A stretch of 64,000 bases of DNA, from the NCBI RefSeq assembly GCF_009938165.1, contig NZ_AP019649.1:930001-994000 (forward strand), in the 5' to 3' direction. The stretch comes from Vibrio taketomensis (GTDB taxonomy: Bacteria > Pseudomonadota > Gammaproteobacteria > Enterobacterales > Vibrionaceae). The notes beneath the pieces were generated by a model that worked only from the letters and a program-made list of their open reading frames with translations, ran no database searches and had not been told where the DNA came from. Each line of letters begins with the position of its first letter. Position 1 is the stretch's first letter. This document shows positions 20,145 through 28,154 of this stretch, one piece after another. A program made the translations under genes and the position numbers.

Positions 20145-20525
20145 ATGAAACAAATCATCAATGCTGAACAAGCACCTGCAGCGATTGGCCCATACTCACA
20201 CGGCACTACTTCTGGGCAATTTATTTTCACGTCAGGCCAGCTACCAGTTGATGGTTCAACAGGCAAAGTAGTTGAAGGTGGTATCACTGAGCAAAGCGTA
20301 CAAGCACTAGCAAACCTAAAATACGTACTAGAAGCGGGCGGCGGTAGCATCGACACAGTTCTAAAAACAACTTGTTACCTAGCAAATATCTCAGACTTTG
20401 CTGAGTTCAACAAAGTGTATGCAGACGTATTTAAAACAGATTGCCCAGCACGTAGCTGCTTTGCAGTTAAAGACCTACCACTAGGTGTGTTGGTTGAAGT
20501 TGAAGCGATTGCAGAAAAGCTTTAA
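20145..20525 (+). CDS. ridA: RidA family enamine/imine deaminase
   Basis: RidA hydrolyses reactive enamine and imine intermediates (such as 2-aminoacrylate) made by PLP enzymes. From the ATG at 20145, which follows GAGGA, it has 126 residues. Typical segments are AIGPYSHGTTSGQFIFTSGQ, the catalytic arginine region CPARSCFAVKDLPLG, and the C-terminal VLVEVEAIA. An in-frame ATG eleven codons upstream is less likely. The YheO-type regulator follows on the same strand 62-86 bases on. Confidence 0.92.
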   Translation: MKQIINAEQAPAAIGPYSHGTTSGQFIFTSGQLPVDGSTGKVVEGGITEQSVQALANLKYVLEAGGGSIDTVLKTTCYLANISDFAEFNKVYADVFKTDCPARSCFAVKDLPLGVLVEVEAIAEKL

Positions 20526-20611
20526 TGACTAAATTGTTGTAAAAAGAGGGGGATCAGCTAGCTTATCCCCTAATTTCAATACTTACTGTGAAAATAGTAA
20601 AGGTGATAGCG

Positions 20612-21250
20612 TTGGAACTAAAACGGCTGACTCAAAGTGATCTCGATATTCTGAATTCAATGAAGAGTGTCGTGGATGGTATTGCACGCATGTATGGTGA
20701 GCATACTGAAGTTGCATTGCATAGTTTAGATGTCGACTCCCCAGCCATTATTAAGATCGCCAATGGTCATATTACTGCCCGCGATGAAGGTGCCCCGATC
20801 ACCAATTTAGCGTTGATTAAGCTAAAAGAAGGCAAAGATGTTTCGGATTCGTATTTAAGTAAAACCACATCAGGAAAAACATTACACTCTATTACTACGA
20901 TTATTCGTAATCCTAACCATGAACCGATTGGTTTACTGTGTATCAATGTGGATATGGATGCGCCGCTGCAGTCATTTATTAAAACCTTGTTGCCGCCAAC
21001 GACAGAAACTCAATCGCCTGAGACTTTCGCAAAAAATATTGATGAAACGATCGAGAGTACAATTGAGAGCGTGAAATCTGAAGTGTGGCTCAGCAGTGAG
21101 ATTACTCCTGCGAAGCGCAATCGCGAGGTCGTGACGCGTTTGCACGACTTAGGTGTGTTCAAAATGAAAGATGCCGTCATGATGGTTGCCAATCAGCTTG
21201 GCATTTCCAAAGATACGATTTACTTATATTTGCGTGGTTTAGGGGGCTAA
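20612..21250 (+). CDS. YheO/DauR-type transcriptional regulator
   Basis: The protein has an N-terminal PAS-like YheO domain (about residues 10-120, including VALHSLDVDSPAIIKIANGH and NPNHEPIGLLCINVDMD) and a C-terminal helix-turn-helix (DAVMMVANQLGISKDTIYLY). I favour the TTG at 20612 because AAAGGTG stands 6 bases upstream, giving 212 residues; an in-frame GTG at 20588 is the alternative. DauR, of the same family, represses D-arginine catabolism. Placement behind ridA suggests control of an amino-acid pathway, but the ligand is unknown. Confidence 0.8.
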   Translation: MELKRLTQSDLDILNSMKSVVDGIARMYGEHTEVALHSLDVDSPAIIKIANGHITARDEGAPITNLALIKLKEGKDVSDSYLSKTTSGKTLHSITTIIRNPNHEPIGLLCINVDMDAPLQSFIKTLLPPTTETQSPETFAKNIDETIESTIESVKSEVWLSSEITPAKRNREVVTRLHDLGVFKMKDAVMMVANQLGISKDTIYLYLRGLGG

Positions 21251-21318
21251 CTGCCCCGGAATATTCACTCAGCTATGTGTTAAAGTCGCTGACTCGCGAC
21301 TTTAAACTCTTCAAGCGA

Positions 21319-21618
21319 TTAGTCTGTCGCCGATTCTAAGTCGAGCAAAATAGCCAAAGCGTTGTCTGGACCGCCAGCACAAATCGCCTCATCACTATCA
21401 AATGCAGAGCAAACCTTTGGTCGGTCTGGTTGGCCGAAAATACTGCATAGATTGCGTTCATTCAATTGAATGCATCGAACACCTGCAGGCTTACCATTTG
21501 GCATCCCTGGTATAGGTGAGCTAATAGATGGGGCAATACAACACGCTCCACACCCACGGTTGAGCTTGGTGGAGATGCATGGCGACCAATCAGAAACTTC
21601 AATCGCAATAGCAGTCAT
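21319..21618 (-). CDS. YkgJ-type cysteine cluster protein
   Basis: This 99-residue protein carries the YkgJ-family metal-binding pattern: CISTKLNRGCGACC near the start, then single cysteines in GVRCIQL, LCSIF and KVCSAF. The family is thought to bind zinc or an iron-sulfur cluster, and its function is not known. It stands alone. A second cysteine-cluster protein (YcgN type) lies 0.6 kb away. Confidence 0.8.
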   Translation of the reverse strand: MTAIAIEVSDWSPCISTKLNRGCGACCIAPSISSPIPGMPNGKPAGVRCIQLNERNLCSIFGQPDRPKVCSAFDSDEAICAGGPDNALAILLDLESATD

Positions 21619-21709
21619 GGCAGTACCTCAAACTCAAAAATAGGGGGAAATTGTGAGGGGACGGATTCTAGTTGATTGTGCAGGGTGTGGCTAGCACTGA
21701 ACACAAATA

Positions 21710-21738
21710 AAACCCCTGCATTAATAATACAGGGGTTT
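21710..21738 (-). terminator. Terminator after the GlsB-type gene
   Basis: AAACCCCTG and CAGGGGTTT pair around CATTAATAATA; the minus strand then runs into TTTATTTG. Confidence 0.75.
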
Positions 21739-21802
21739 GCGAGTAAGACATTTGTCACCAAACGCTCAATATAGTTAGAGGCTGGTGAGGTGTGCGAAGT
21801 GA

Positions 21803-22054
21803 TTAGCTTCGTATAAACCTGTTATATAAGAATAGCAGAATAAAGGCGCCGAGTGTGGCAGTCACGATGCTGCCGATATTGACGCCATCTGCACCGCCAA
21901 AACCAAGGAAACCACCTAAAAATCCACCAACAAATGCCCCCGCGATGCCGAGCACCATAGTCGCGATCCAGCCACCGCCATCATCACCTGGCATCAACCA
22001 TTTAGCGAGCGCACCAGCAATTAAGCCAAGAATGATCCATGAAATAATACCCAT
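21803..22054 (-). CDS. GlsB/YeaQ/YmgE family stress response membrane protein
   Basis: The 83-residue protein has three short membrane segments rich in glycine: a start MGIISWIILGLIAGALAKWL, a central GGWIATMVLGIAGAFVGGFL, and a C-terminal ATLGAFILLFLYNRF. This is the transglycosylase-associated (GlsB/YeaQ/YmgE) family, usually induced under stress with unknown biochemistry. AAGGAG precedes the start. Confidence 0.88.
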   Translation of the reverse strand: MGIISWIILGLIAGALAKWLMPGDDGGGWIATMVLGIAGAFVGGFLGGFLGFGGADGVNIGSIVTATLGAFILLFLYNRFIRS

Positions 22055-22197
22055 GAGGACTCCTTATCATCCAGATTTTTGAAGACGTTTTAAGCATAGA
22101 ACATGCAGAGAAAATGGGTTATTTCCGCCCTAGACTTGAACTTATTAGTTCAGAAGAGTATAAATCCCACCCTGTTTTAGCATTGAAGTAAGAGTCT

Positions 22198-22638
22198 ATG
22201 AGCGAACAATTTTGGCAAACAAAAACCTTAGAGCAGATGAGCGACCAAGAGTGGGAAGCGCTGTGTGATGGTTGCGGCAAGTGCTGCTTGCACAAACTCA
22301 TGGATGAAGATACTGATGAAATCTACTACACCAACGTTGCGTGTAGTTGGTTGAACACTAAAACATGTGCATGTAAAGATTACGAGAACCGTTTCACCTC
22401 AGATGAAGATTGCACCAAGTTAACGCGTGAAGACATCGAAGATTTTGAGTGGTTACCACATACTTGCGCATATCGCCTTTTAGCGCGCAATGAACCGCTG
22501 CCAGAGTGGCACCCGCTAATCACTGGCTCTAAATCTGCAATGCACAAAGCGGGTGAGAGTGTTCGCAACAAAGTGGTGTATGAAATTGAAGTGGTGAATT
22601 GGGAAGACCACATCATGAACCACCCAAATCGCCGCTAA
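22198..22638 (+). CDS. ycgN: YcgN family cysteine cluster protein (UPF0260)
   Basis: The 146-residue protein has the family cluster [12 protein letters not shown] near residue 23, further cysteines in [16 protein letters not shown] and EDCTKL, and [20 protein letters not shown]. The length equals E. coli YcgN (153) closely. The cysteines probably bind a metal, and no reaction is known. Confidence 0.9.
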   Translation: MSEQFWQTKTLEQMSDQEWEALCDGCGKCCLHKLMDEDTDEIYYTNVACSWLNTKTCACKDYENRFTSDEDCTKLTREDIEDFEWLPHTCAYRLLARNEPLPEWHPLITGSKSAMHKAGESVRNKVVYEIEVVNWEDHIMNHPNRR

Positions 22639-22678
22639 GCTTTGTGTTTTATTGATTTGCTGCTCTTTGACGCTGCTG

Positions 22679-22801
22679 TTAACCAAGCAGCAACCAGCGA
22701 ATCAGTAAGCTAAAAAGGGCTAGCCCAAGTACTGAGGCTAGCCAAATCCCCACAAACCAACTGAGTTGAATTTTTCTATTCGCCTCTTTATCGCTAGCCA
22801 T
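22679..22801 (-). CDS. DUF2474 family small subunit of the cytochrome bd (CIO-type) oxidase
   Basis: This 40-residue protein (start MASDKEANRKIQLSWFVG) has one membrane helix (about residues 13-38). Its ATG overlaps the cydB stop by one base in the form TAATG, so it is translated with the oxidase. DUF2474 proteins are found after CIO-type cydAB and are the likely counterpart of CydX, which stabilises the E. coli enzyme. It was found by reading the gap after cydB. Confidence 0.8.
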   Translation of the reverse strand: MASDKEANRKIQLSWFVGIWLASVLGLALFSLLIRWLLLG

Positions 22802-23805
22802 TAGTGGTATCCCTCTCCATGTTTCAACTTGCCACGAAATACCCAGTAAGAATAAGCACTGTAAGCAATGATCATTGGCAGCAATATCACTGCGCCAACC
22901 AATAGAAATTTGAGACTGCTGTCTGGTGCCGCTGCTTGCTGATAAGTGAGTGCGAAAGGCACCAAGTATGGAAACGTTGAAACACCGAAACCGACCGCAG
23001 AAAGCACAAAAATTCCCATGCTGTATAAGTACGCAGCGATGGCCCGATGTTGGATTAAACTGCTAAACAAGCGCCATACAAACAGTGCTGCCAGCAGAGG
23101 AATAACAAAGTAGAGCAGTGAAGTGGGGAAGCTAAACCAGCGTTCAAAAATGAGCGGGTTTATTAGCGGCAGCCAAATACTCACGGCGACGACACAAGCA
23201 ACCAATCCCAGCGCCCAGCGCTTCGCTGTTGCATAGTAACGACCACTGAGATCTTGGGGCAATTTGATGATTAGCCAACATGCGCCCAGTAGCGAGTAGG
23301 CACAAAGTGTAGCAAGAGCGCAGAACAGGCTAAACGGTGATAACCAATCGAACCAACCGCCTGCGTACGCACGCTCTTCAACCACGATCCCTTGCAGTAA
23401 TGTTCCGAGCATGATGCCCTGCATCAGTGTGGCGAGTAGTGAGCCCAAGAAAAATGCACCATCCCAAAGAAATTTCCCTCGCTGCGTTCGAAAGCGATAC
23501 TCAAATGACACGCCCCTTAAAATGAGCCCTAACAGCATGAGTATCAGTGGCGCGTACAAAGCAGGCATTACCACAGCATAGGCAAGAGGAAACACGGCGA
23601 ATAACCCGCCGCCACCAAGTACCAGCCATGTTTCATTACCATCCCAAACAGGTGCGATACTGTTCATCATCATATCGCGTTCGTTATCTGAGTGAGCGGC
23701 AGGAAATAACACGCCAATCCCAAGGTCGAATCCATCTAAAACCACATAAATGAGTACCGCTAGGCCAATCAAGGCGTACCAGATAAGTGCGTAGTCCATA
23801 ATCAT
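22801..23805 (-). CDS. cydB: Cytochrome bd (CIO-type) ubiquinol oxidase subunit II
   Basis: Subunit II pairs with subunit I to make the quinol-oxidising bd complex in the inner membrane. The 334 residues begin YALIWYALIGLAVLIYVVLD and contain the family segments DGFDLGIGVLFP and PVWDGNETWLVLGGGGLFAVF, plus about eight further membrane helices. The length, and the DUF2474 partner, point to the cyanide-insensitive (CioB) branch rather than E. coli CydB (379). It starts six bases after cydA stops. No cydDC genes are in the window. Confidence 0.9.
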   Translation of the reverse strand: MIMDYALIWYALIGLAVLIYVVLDGFDLGIGVLFPAAHSDNERDMMMNSIAPVWDGNETWLVLGGGGLFAVFPLAYAVVMPALYAPLILMLLGLILRGVSFEYRFRTQRGKFLWDGAFFLGSLLATLMQGIMLGTLLQGIVVEERAYAGGWFDWLSPFSLFCALATLCAYSLLGACWLIIKLPQDLSGRYYATAKRWALGLVACVVAVSIWLPLINPLIFERWFSFPTSLLYFVIPLLAALFVWRLFSSLIQHRAIAAYLYSMGIFVLSAVGFGVSTFPYLVPFALTYQQAAAPDSSLKFLLVGAVILLPMIIAYSAYSYWVFRGKLKHGEGYH

Positions 23806-23811
23806 GCTCTC

Positions 23812-25200
23812 CTAGCTTAAGTGATTAGAATGAGATGCGGGTGGTGCTTGTGTACCGTCGGGCAGTCGGCTTTCTAACGCTTCTTCGTAACGAGTCGGAG
23901 ATTTTCTCATTAGACGGAGGAGGTAGAAGAAACCAGCGCCAAATACGATGAAGTAAACCACGACGAAAGCAGTCAACGAGACACTCACTGCTGCGGCGTC
24001 AATTGGAGAGGCAGACTCTGTCGTTCTTAGTAGTCCATAGACCGTGTATGGTTGGCGGCCAACTTCCGTGGTAATCCAGCCCGCCAATACGGCAACAAAG
24101 CCAGCAGGACCGAAAACAACACAGAGGCGATGGAACCACTGGGTATCAAACAGGCGCTTACGTTTGCGTAGCCACAAACTGGTGAGGCCTAAAAACAACA
24201 TACCAAAGCCAATGCCAACCATCACTCTGAAGCTCCAAAATACGATCGCCACCGGCGGGTGTTCATCGGCGGGGAAAGCATCGAGTCCTTTTACTTCGCC
24301 GTCCCAGCTGTGGGTGAGGATCAAACTACCGAGTTTTGGGATTTCCACCTTGTAATCGACGGTTTGCGTTTCGTCATTAGGAAAACCAAACAGTATCAGC
24401 GGTGCGCTTTTGTGTGATTGGTAGTGACCTTCCATAGCCGCCACTTTCGCAGGTTGATGTTCAAGAGTGTTCAAACCATGCATGTCACCTGCGATGATTT
24501 GGATTGGTGTCACAATGGCCGCCATCCACATGGCCATAGAGAACATGGTGCGAGCCAGTGGGTTGTTGGGTGATTTAAGCAAATGGTAAGCGCCGACTGC
24601 TGCGACGACAAACGCGGTAGTGAGGTAAGCAGCAAGCAGCATGTGCACCAGCCGATAAGGAAAGGACGGGTTAAAGACCACTTCCCACCAATCAAGTGGA
24701 ATGAACTGGCCTGCCTCGTTGTAGCCAAATCCAGCAGGAGTCTGCATCCAACTGTTGACCGATAGAATCCAGAATGCAGAAAGAAAAGTGCCAAACGCAA
24801 CAATACAAGTTGCAGCAAAATGCAGTTTCTTACCGACTCGGTCCATACCGAAAAGCATCACGCCAAGAAAGCCTGCTTCAAGGAAAAAGGCAGTGAACAC
24901 TTCGTAACCCATAAGAGGCCCAAGCACCGGCCCTGTTTTATCTGCGAAGACACTCCAGTTGGTACCAAATTGGTAACTCAGAACGATACCACTGACTACA
25001 CCCATACCAAAGCTGATAGCAAAGATTTTCAGCCAATATTTGTATAGCTGTAGATATTTGTCATTGTGGGTTTTCAGCCAAAGCCCTTCGAGAACAGCAA
25101 GAAAACTTGCTAAGCCGATCGTGAAAGCAGGGAAAATAATGTGGAAGGAAACCGTAAACGCAAACTGAAAGCGGGCGAGGTCGATTGCCAGAGTGTCCAT
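23812..25200 (-). CDS. cydA: Cytochrome bd (CIO-type) ubiquinol oxidase subunit I
   Basis: Subunit I carries the hemes and oxidises quinol, reducing oxygen without proton pumping. From the ATG at 25200 (with AGGAGG before it) the protein has 462 residues. It shows the heme-ligand histidine in [10 protein letters not shown] (near 20), [16 protein letters not shown] with the conserved glutamate near 100, and [20 protein letters not shown] near 390. The loop between helices 6 and 7 is short, as in cyanide-insensitive oxidases (CioA) and unlike the long Q-loop of E. coli CydA. It supports respiration at low oxygen or under cyanide or sulfide. Confidence 0.92.
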   Translation of the reverse strand: MDTLAIDLARFQFAFTVSFHIIFPAFTIGLASFLAVLEGLWLKTHNDKYLQLYKYWLKIFAISFGMGVVSGIVLSYQFGTNWSVFADKTGPVLGPLMGYEVFTAFFLEAGFLGVMLFGMDRVGKKLHFAATCIVAFGTFLSAFWILSVNSWMQTPAGFGYNEAGQFIPLDWWEVVFNPSFPYRLVHMLLAAYLTTAFVVAAVGAYHLLKSPNNPLARTMFSMAMWMAAIVTPIQIIAGDMHGLNTLEHQPAKVAAMEGHYQSHKSAPLILFGFPNDETQTVDYKVEIPKLGSLILTHSWDGEVKGLDAFPADEHPPVAIVFWSFRVMVGIGFGMLFLGLTSLWLRKRKRLFDTQWFHRLCVVFGPAGFVAVLAGWITTEVGRQPYTVYGLLRTTESASPIDAAAVSVSLTAFVVVYFIVFGAGFFYLLRLMRKSPTRYEEALESRLPDGTQAPPASHSNHLS

Positions 25201-25333
25201 AAGCACCTCCTATGGTATGGAAGTTTTCATACGTCGCTCTGGGCTAAATGTTCAAAAATGTTTCAAAGTTTATCTGCGCTTTTCAGCTTCTCTCATCGTA
25301 TGTACTGATAGTTTTCACACTGAGGAGTTATGC

Positions 25334-26575
25334 ATGAGTTTTAAAGATAAGCTCGAGGCGATAGCGCCCAACTTTGAACCCGGTGGCAAGTACGAGAAGT
25401 TCTATCCTGTTTACGAGGCTGCAGCTACCATCTTCTATACACCGGGGACAGTCAACAAGGGACTTACTCACGTAAGGGATAGCGTCGACCTCAAACGCAT
25501 CATGATCATGGTGTGGCTTGCGACGTTCCCTGCGATGTTTTGGGGTATGTACAACGTTGGTAACCAATCGGTGACCGCGCTTTTGGCTACCTACGGTGGA
25601 GCAGAGTTGCAGCAGGTCATCGACGCAAGTTGGCGCGTATCGCTAGTGTTCGGCAGTGAACAAGCTCTCGCTGACAGCACTTGGCTCGGTAAAATTTTGT
25701 TGGGTGCGTGCTACTTTGTTCCGATTTACGCCACGGTGTTCATCGTCGGCGGTATATGGGAGGTGCTGTTTGCCGTGGTGCGAAAGCACGAGGTCAACGA
25801 GGGCTTCTTCGTCAGTTCCGTGTTGTTTGCTTTGATCCTTCCTCCTACTATCCCACTTTGGCAAGCAGCGCTAGGTATTACGTTCGGCATCGTTGTGGCA
25901 AAAGAAGTCTTTGGTGGTACCGGGCGCAATTTTCTTAACCCAGCGCTTGCAGGACGTGCGTTCCTCTATTTTGCTTATCCGGCCAATATGTCGGGTGGCT
26001 TAGTATGGACAGCTGCAGACGGTTACTCCGGAGCGACGCCTCTCAGTCAGTGGTACGACGGAGGGAAGGCGAATCTTCTCAATAACAACACCGGCGAGGC
26101 GTTACCTTGGAGTGATGCGTTCTTAGGTAATTTACCGGGGTCTGTCGGTGAAGGTTCTACTTTGTTAATTGCCTTTGCCGGTATTGTGCTGATAGCGATG
26201 CGAATAGCATCTTGGCGCATAGTCGCGGGGGTGATCGTCGGGCTTGCAGTAACGTCGACATTGCTCAATGTGGTGGGCTCTGCAACCAACCCAATGTTCT
26301 CAATGCCGTTCCATTGGCATTTCGTGCTCGGCGGCGTGGCGTTTGGTACCTTCTTTATGGCAACTGATCCAGTCTCCGCTGCGTTCACCAACAAAGGCAA
26401 ATGGGCGTACGGCATTTTGATTGGTGTAATGACCATCGGTATTCGAGTACTGAATCCGGCTTACCCTGAAGGTATTATGCTCGCCATTTTGTTTGCTAAT
26501 TTGTTTGCGCCGTTGTTTGACTTTATGGTCAAAGAAGCCAATGCCAAACGAAGGAGAAAACGGATTGCGAGCTAA
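25334..26575 (+). CDS. Orphan NqrB-like subunit (Na+-translocating NADH:quinone reductase subunit B paralogue)
   Basis: The 413-residue protein aligns with NqrB over its length. It has the N-terminal [20 protein letters not shown], the [18 protein letters not shown] segment, multiple membrane helices, and the FMN-attachment motif [12 protein letters not shown], in which the threonine carries covalent FMN in true NqrB. Also kept are [18 protein letters not shown] and [29 protein letters not shown] precedes the ATG at 25334. No nqrA, C, D, E or F lies beside it; it is divergent from the CIO oxidase genes. It may replace NqrB in an alternative complex, or act alone as a flavoprotein. By eye the gene seems more GC-rich than its neighbours. 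Confidence 0.85.
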   Translation: MSFKDKLEAIAPNFEPGGKYEKFYPVYEAAATIFYTPGTVNKGLTHVRDSVDLKRIMIMVWLATFPAMFWGMYNVGNQSVTALLATYGGAELQQVIDASWRVSLVFGSEQALADSTWLGKILLGACYFVPIYATVFIVGGIWEVLFAVVRKHEVNEGFFVSSVLFALILPPTIPLWQAALGITFGIVVAKEVFGGTGRNFLNPALAGRAFLYFAYPANMSGGLVWTAADGYSGATPLSQWYDGGKANLLNNNTGEALPWSDAFLGNLPGSVGEGSTLLIAFAGIVLIAMRIASWRIVAGVIVGLAVTSTLLNVVGSATNPMFSMPFHWHFVLGGVAFGTFFMATDPVSAAFTNKGKWAYGILIGVMTIGIRVLNPAYPEGIMLAILFANLFAPLFDFMVKEANAKRRRKRIAS

Positions 26576-26723
26576 GCGCGACTTGCCGCAAAAGGTCTGC
26601 GTTATTTGCCGCAGACCTTTTACATGGAGAAAGAAGTGGCAACGCTGTTGGGATGACGTCAAATACTGCTCCGACCGATGTCGAGGTAGGCGAGTTAACT
26701 CAAACTCAATTACCACGGAATAG
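26565..26723 (+). CDS. DUF2256 family small protein
   Basis: This is a small basic protein with a zinc-ribbon-like pattern [14 protein letters not shown] then CSDRCRGRR. The best start seems to be the TTG at 26565, which has AAGGAG 8 bases before it and gives 52 residues, the usual size; an in-frame ATG at 26541 would add eight residues. It overlaps the nqrB paralogue by about 11 bases, so the two are likely co-translated. DUF2256 genes often lie near cryptochrome/photolyase genes; none is seen here. Function is unknown. Confidence 0.75.
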   Translation: MRAKRDLPQKVCVICRRPFTWRKKWQRCWDDVKYCSDRCRGRRVNSNSITTE

Positions 26724-27417
26724 GGGTACCATCATAAGCGACGAAACTCCCACTTTGCTCTGGTGAGAACGTTTGTATTAATTCGAAAAGGCATTGGGCA
26801 ACGTAGGCTGGGGTAAATAGCTTGCCATCCGGCACATTGGCTTGAAAGGGTTCAGAAAGCTGAGTATCTGTCGTGCCAGGATGTAAAGCGATAATGCTGG
26901 CTTTGGGCATGGTGCGATGCCACTCAATACTGATGTCTTTTATCAGCATATTAAGCGCGGCTTTTGAGCTTCGATAGCTATACCATCCGCCTAACCGATT
27001 ATCGCGAATACTTCCGACTCTTGCTGACAACACTGACATGCGCGGCTGGTCACTGCGTTTTAGATTATTACTGAAGTGTTTAGCGATCAGCAACGTTGGT
27101 AACGTGTTGATCGACATAGTGTGAAGAAACCACTCTGGTGTAACACTCGCTAAGCTTTTTTCTGGACCATGCTGCTCGTCATGTAAGAGGCCAATGCAGT
27201 TAATTATCCAATCAAGCTTTGGATAGTCTTTGCTCAGCGTTTGCAACTCTTCCTCATTTGTCACATTGACGCGCTGCCATGTTAACCGCGAGTGGATAAA
27301 ACTCGGCGCTGAATGATAGTAAGTGGCGATAACATGGCTATCTCTAACCGTGTTTAGTACATGTTTTGTAAGAGCCAGTCCGATCCCGCCAGAGCCACCA
27401 AAGACTAAAACATTCAT
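26710..27417 (-). CDS. SDR family oxidoreductase (C-factor-like)
   Basis: This short-chain dehydrogenase/reductase of 235 residues starts MNVLVFGGSGGIGLALTKHV, which is the NAD(P)-binding motif; the start at 27417 is preferred to an upstream in-frame one since it begins right at the first beta strand. The catalytic serine is in MSVLSARVGSI and the Tyr-Lys pair in GWYSYRSSKAALNML. It resembles the C-factor (CsgA) subgroup. The substrate is unknown. Its end overlaps the end of the convergent DUF2256 gene by about 14 bases. Confidence 0.85.
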   Translation of the reverse strand: MNVLVFGGSGGIGLALTKHVLNTVRDSHVIATYYHSAPSFIHSRLTWQRVNVTNEEELQTLSKDYPKLDWIINCIGLLHDEQHGPEKSLASVTPEWFLHTMSINTLPTLLIAKHFSNNLKRSDQPRMSVLSARVGSIRDNRLGGWYSYRSSKAALNMLIKDISIEWHRTMPKASIIALHPGTTDTQLSEPFQANVPDGKLFTPAYVAQCLFELIQTFSPEQSGSFVAYDGTPIPW

Positions 27418-27584
27418 AGTCCAATCCTCATAGTAATCTTTAAGTAGCTTACGTAAATGCGGGTCACACAAACCATTATCGCTGCTTTATAAAATGACCG
27501 CCCATAAAGCCTGATTTGTAAAAAATCACTGATCACCTCAAAGACGCCTACTTTGCTGTGTTTAATAGCATCAAGTTACTTTTA

Positions 27585-27598
27585 TTGATTTATCTCAA
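27585..27598 (+). promoter_or_regulatory. FNR-like box upstream of feo
   Basis: TTGATTTATCTCAA matches the FNR consensus TTGAT-N4-ATCAA in nine of ten fixed positions. It lies about 190 bases before feoA. In E. coli, FNR activates feo when oxygen is low, and ferrous iron uptake fits that logic. Confidence 0.55.
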
Positions 27599-27628
27599 TT
27601 AAAATCTAAGTGATTAAGAAAATAAAAC

Positions 27629-27648
27629 AAATAACAATCGTTATCATT
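27629..27648 (+). promoter_or_regulatory. Fur box upstream of feo
   Basis: AAATAACAATCGTTATCATT has the A/T-rich near-palindrome of Fur operators (core consensus GATAATGATAATCATTATC). A weaker Fur-like stretch is at about 27706-27726 (AATGATACGCATT). Fur repression of feo is the rule in gamma-proteobacteria. Confidence 0.65.
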
Positions 27649-27777
27649 AATAATGCAATTTAGATGATTTTGGCGTGAATGAGAAATGCCATTTTTATTT
27701 TTAGAAATAGTAATGATACGCATTAAATAGCAATGTAAATGTCACTGATGTGGCAGTCAGTTTTAGGAGGTTGGTCA

Positions 27778-28043
27778 ATGTTTGGTTTCTTTAAGAAAAC
27801 AAAGAAAAGCACAGTCAACAAGACCAGCAGAAAACCTTATTTGGTGCCGCATTACACACCGAGCACAAAATTAAACAGATTCGTCAAGAAGACCAAGAGA
27901 TGGCTTTTCTCAATACACTGGGTTGTTTTGAGGGTGAGCCAGTCACCATCGTTTCCGTGTTATCGGATACCTACGTGATTGCAGTAAAAGATGCTCGATA
28001 CAGCATTGATTCTGATTTAGCGAAAACAGTGGTGCTTTATTAA
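27778..28043 (+). pseudogene. feoA: FeoA, frameshifted as assembled
   Basis: FeoA is a small SH3-like protein needed for FeoB function. The ATG at 27778 follows AGGAGG. The first frame runs MFGFFKKTKK, then the frame breaks in the A-rich stretch at about 27797-27811. In the next frame the protein continues QDQQKTLFGAALHTE, LNTLGCFEGEPVTIVSVLSD and ends DLAKTVVLY. The GCFEGEPVTIVSV region is the FeoA SH3 core. Repaired, the protein is about 88 residues. It heads the feo operon and lies behind Fur and FNR boxes. Confidence 0.75.
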
Positions 28044-28154
28044 CTAATAATTCCCATATCAATGATGGCTTGAGACCCCAATCGTAACGCCAATAACCAC
28101 AGGCGCTCCTTTCATTTTCTCAAGTTAATGGATATATGAAATGGAGAGATCGTT

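Noticed and set aside
24044..24355. 103-codon frame opposite cydA
   Set aside because: It is antisense to a conserved membrane subunit and shows low-complexity Thr/Pro runs typical of shadow frames.
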